Source: Oscillospiraceae bacterium (GTDB lineage: Bacteria > Bacillota > Clostridia > Oscillospirales > Oscillospiraceae). From it: a stretch of DNA of 22,733 nt. Position numbers and translations under genes: made by a program. Positions 22,153-22,733 of the stretch are shown one piece after another. The notes under the pieces were generated by a model. The model worked only from the letters and a program-made list of their open reading frames with translations, had not been told where the DNA came from and ran no database searches. Each line of letters starts with the position of its first letter. The stretch's first letter is position 1. Location of the stretch: positions 1 through 22,733 of the forward strand of contig JAHHSJ010000028.1 of assembly GCA_020025295.1 (NCBI GenBank), written 5' to 3'.

Positions 22153-22733
22153 ATCCGATCCTCCTGTGCTGTGCCCAACGCTTTTTCCAGATACGGGCGC
22201 GTCACAGACTGAGGGCTTTCCAGCAGCTGCTTGGGTGTGCCCTCAAAAATAATCTGACCGCCCTCTTCACCACCGCCGGGGCCGACTTCCACCACATAGT
22301 CCGCCGTTTTCAGCACTTCCAGATTGTGCTCGATGAGGAAAATCGTGTTCCCATCAGAAACCAGCCGATCGAACAGGGCGATGATAGTTTGAATGTCCTG
22401 CAAATGCAGACCGTCGGTGGGCTCGTCCAACACGAGAATTTGCCCCTTCTTTCCCAGATAGGAAGCGAGCTTCATGCGCTGAAGCTCACCGCCGGAGAGG
22501 GTGGACAGAGCCTGATTCAAGTGGAGGTAAAAGAGTCCCACATCGGCCAGCGGCCGCAGCTTTGTTTCAATTACCGTTCCTGCAAAGTGCTCCATGGCCT
22601 GTCGGATGGTGAGATCCATCACCTGGGCAATGTTCAACCCGTCCAGCGTATATTGCAGGGCTTCCTGAGAGTAGCGGAGTCCGCCGCAGGCTTCGCACTC
22701 TGTTTCAATGGAGTCCATAAAGGCCATTTCCGA
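22149..22733 (-). CDS. UvrA-family ATPase, C-terminal part (cut by window edge)
   Basis: The last 194 residues of a UvrA-type ABC ATPase are in the window; the frame runs through the right edge. Visible parts are a zinc-finger Cys pair (CEAC followed by GGLRYS), the block GLNIAQVMDLTI, the ABC signature LSGGELQRMKLASYL, the Walker B LVLDEPTDGLH, the His-switch region FLIEHNLEVLKTADYV, and the closing GPGGGEEGGQIIFEGTP. In nucleotide excision repair, UvrA finds DNA damage. The compact GKKGQ before Walker B and the DEPTDGLH wording resemble the short UvrA2/DrrC-like paralogues linked to resistance to DNA-binding drugs, but the missing N-terminus is needed to decide. Confidence 0.88.
   Translation of the reverse strand, partial: SEMAFMDSIETECEACGGLRYSQEALQYTLDGLNIAQVMDLTIRQAMEHFAGTVIETKLRPLADVGLFYLHLNQALSTLSGGELQRMKLASYLGKKGQILVLDEPTDGLHLQDIQTIIALFDRLVSDGNTIFLIEHNLEVLKTADYVVEVGPGGGEEGGQIIFEGTPKQLLESPQSVTRPYLEKALGTAQEDRI

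Overview
The window looks like a chromosomal segment of a moderately high-G+C, anaerobic, gut-type member of the Bacillota (Clostridia; an Oscillospiraceae-like genome is my best guess). The reasons are strong AGGAGG-type ribosome binding sites, several TTG starts, compact sigma-A promoters, rho-independent terminators after most genes, and a gene set typical of such genomes (BlaI/M56 pair, MATE pump, DUF1846 protein, oleate hydratase, codBA). No rRNA, tRNA, CRISPR array, intact insertion sequence or intact prophage is visible.

Layout. Bases 1-2376 are an AT-richer, gene-poor patch with broken reading frames around one intact leucine-carboxyl-methyltransferase-like gene (590-1438, minus). That gene is preceded by a possible 45-residue ORF and a promoter/operator. 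From 2377 to 5244 is a complete codBA unit on the minus strand (cytosine permease and cytosine deaminase) with a clear promoter and a roughly 270-nt structured leader. Then come, all on the minus strand, a cysteine-rich protein of unknown function (5297-6151), an oleate hydratase with an extra N-terminal hydrophobic segment (6345-8315), a large surface protein with an IdeS/Mac-type cysteine protease domain followed by Ig-like modules and a membrane tail (8586-11438), and a flavodoxin-like protein (11770-12312).

A divergent promoter region leads to a sodium:solute symporter (12522-13967, plus). It is followed by a terminator and a same-frame ORF encoding a small membrane protein. Next on the minus strand are a ZIP metal transporter (14408-15190) and a four-helix membrane protein (15409-16074). 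On the plus strand, BlaI (16404-16772) sits behind a promoter carrying two operators and overlaps an M56/BlaR1-type sensor protease gene that is interrupted by one in-frame TGA. The right end holds a MATE transporter (minus), a DUF1846 protein (plus), and an overlapping pair on the minus strand: a UvrA-family C-terminus cut by the window edge and a YbaK-type Cys-tRNA(Pro) deacylase.

Main points of interest: (1) the IdeS-like protease built as a membrane-anchored modular protein; (2) a 28-bp promoter-operator block of the same architecture in front of both the ZIP transporter and the methyltransferase locus, suggesting a shared regulon, possibly metal-responsive; (3) the folded codBA leader containing a terminator-like hairpin right after the promoter; (4) a perfect-consensus plus-strand promoter at 11615-11643 with no gene to serve; (5) the single nonsense codon in the M56 gene. 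All functional assignments come from reading the translated sequence against remembered family features; no database search was run.
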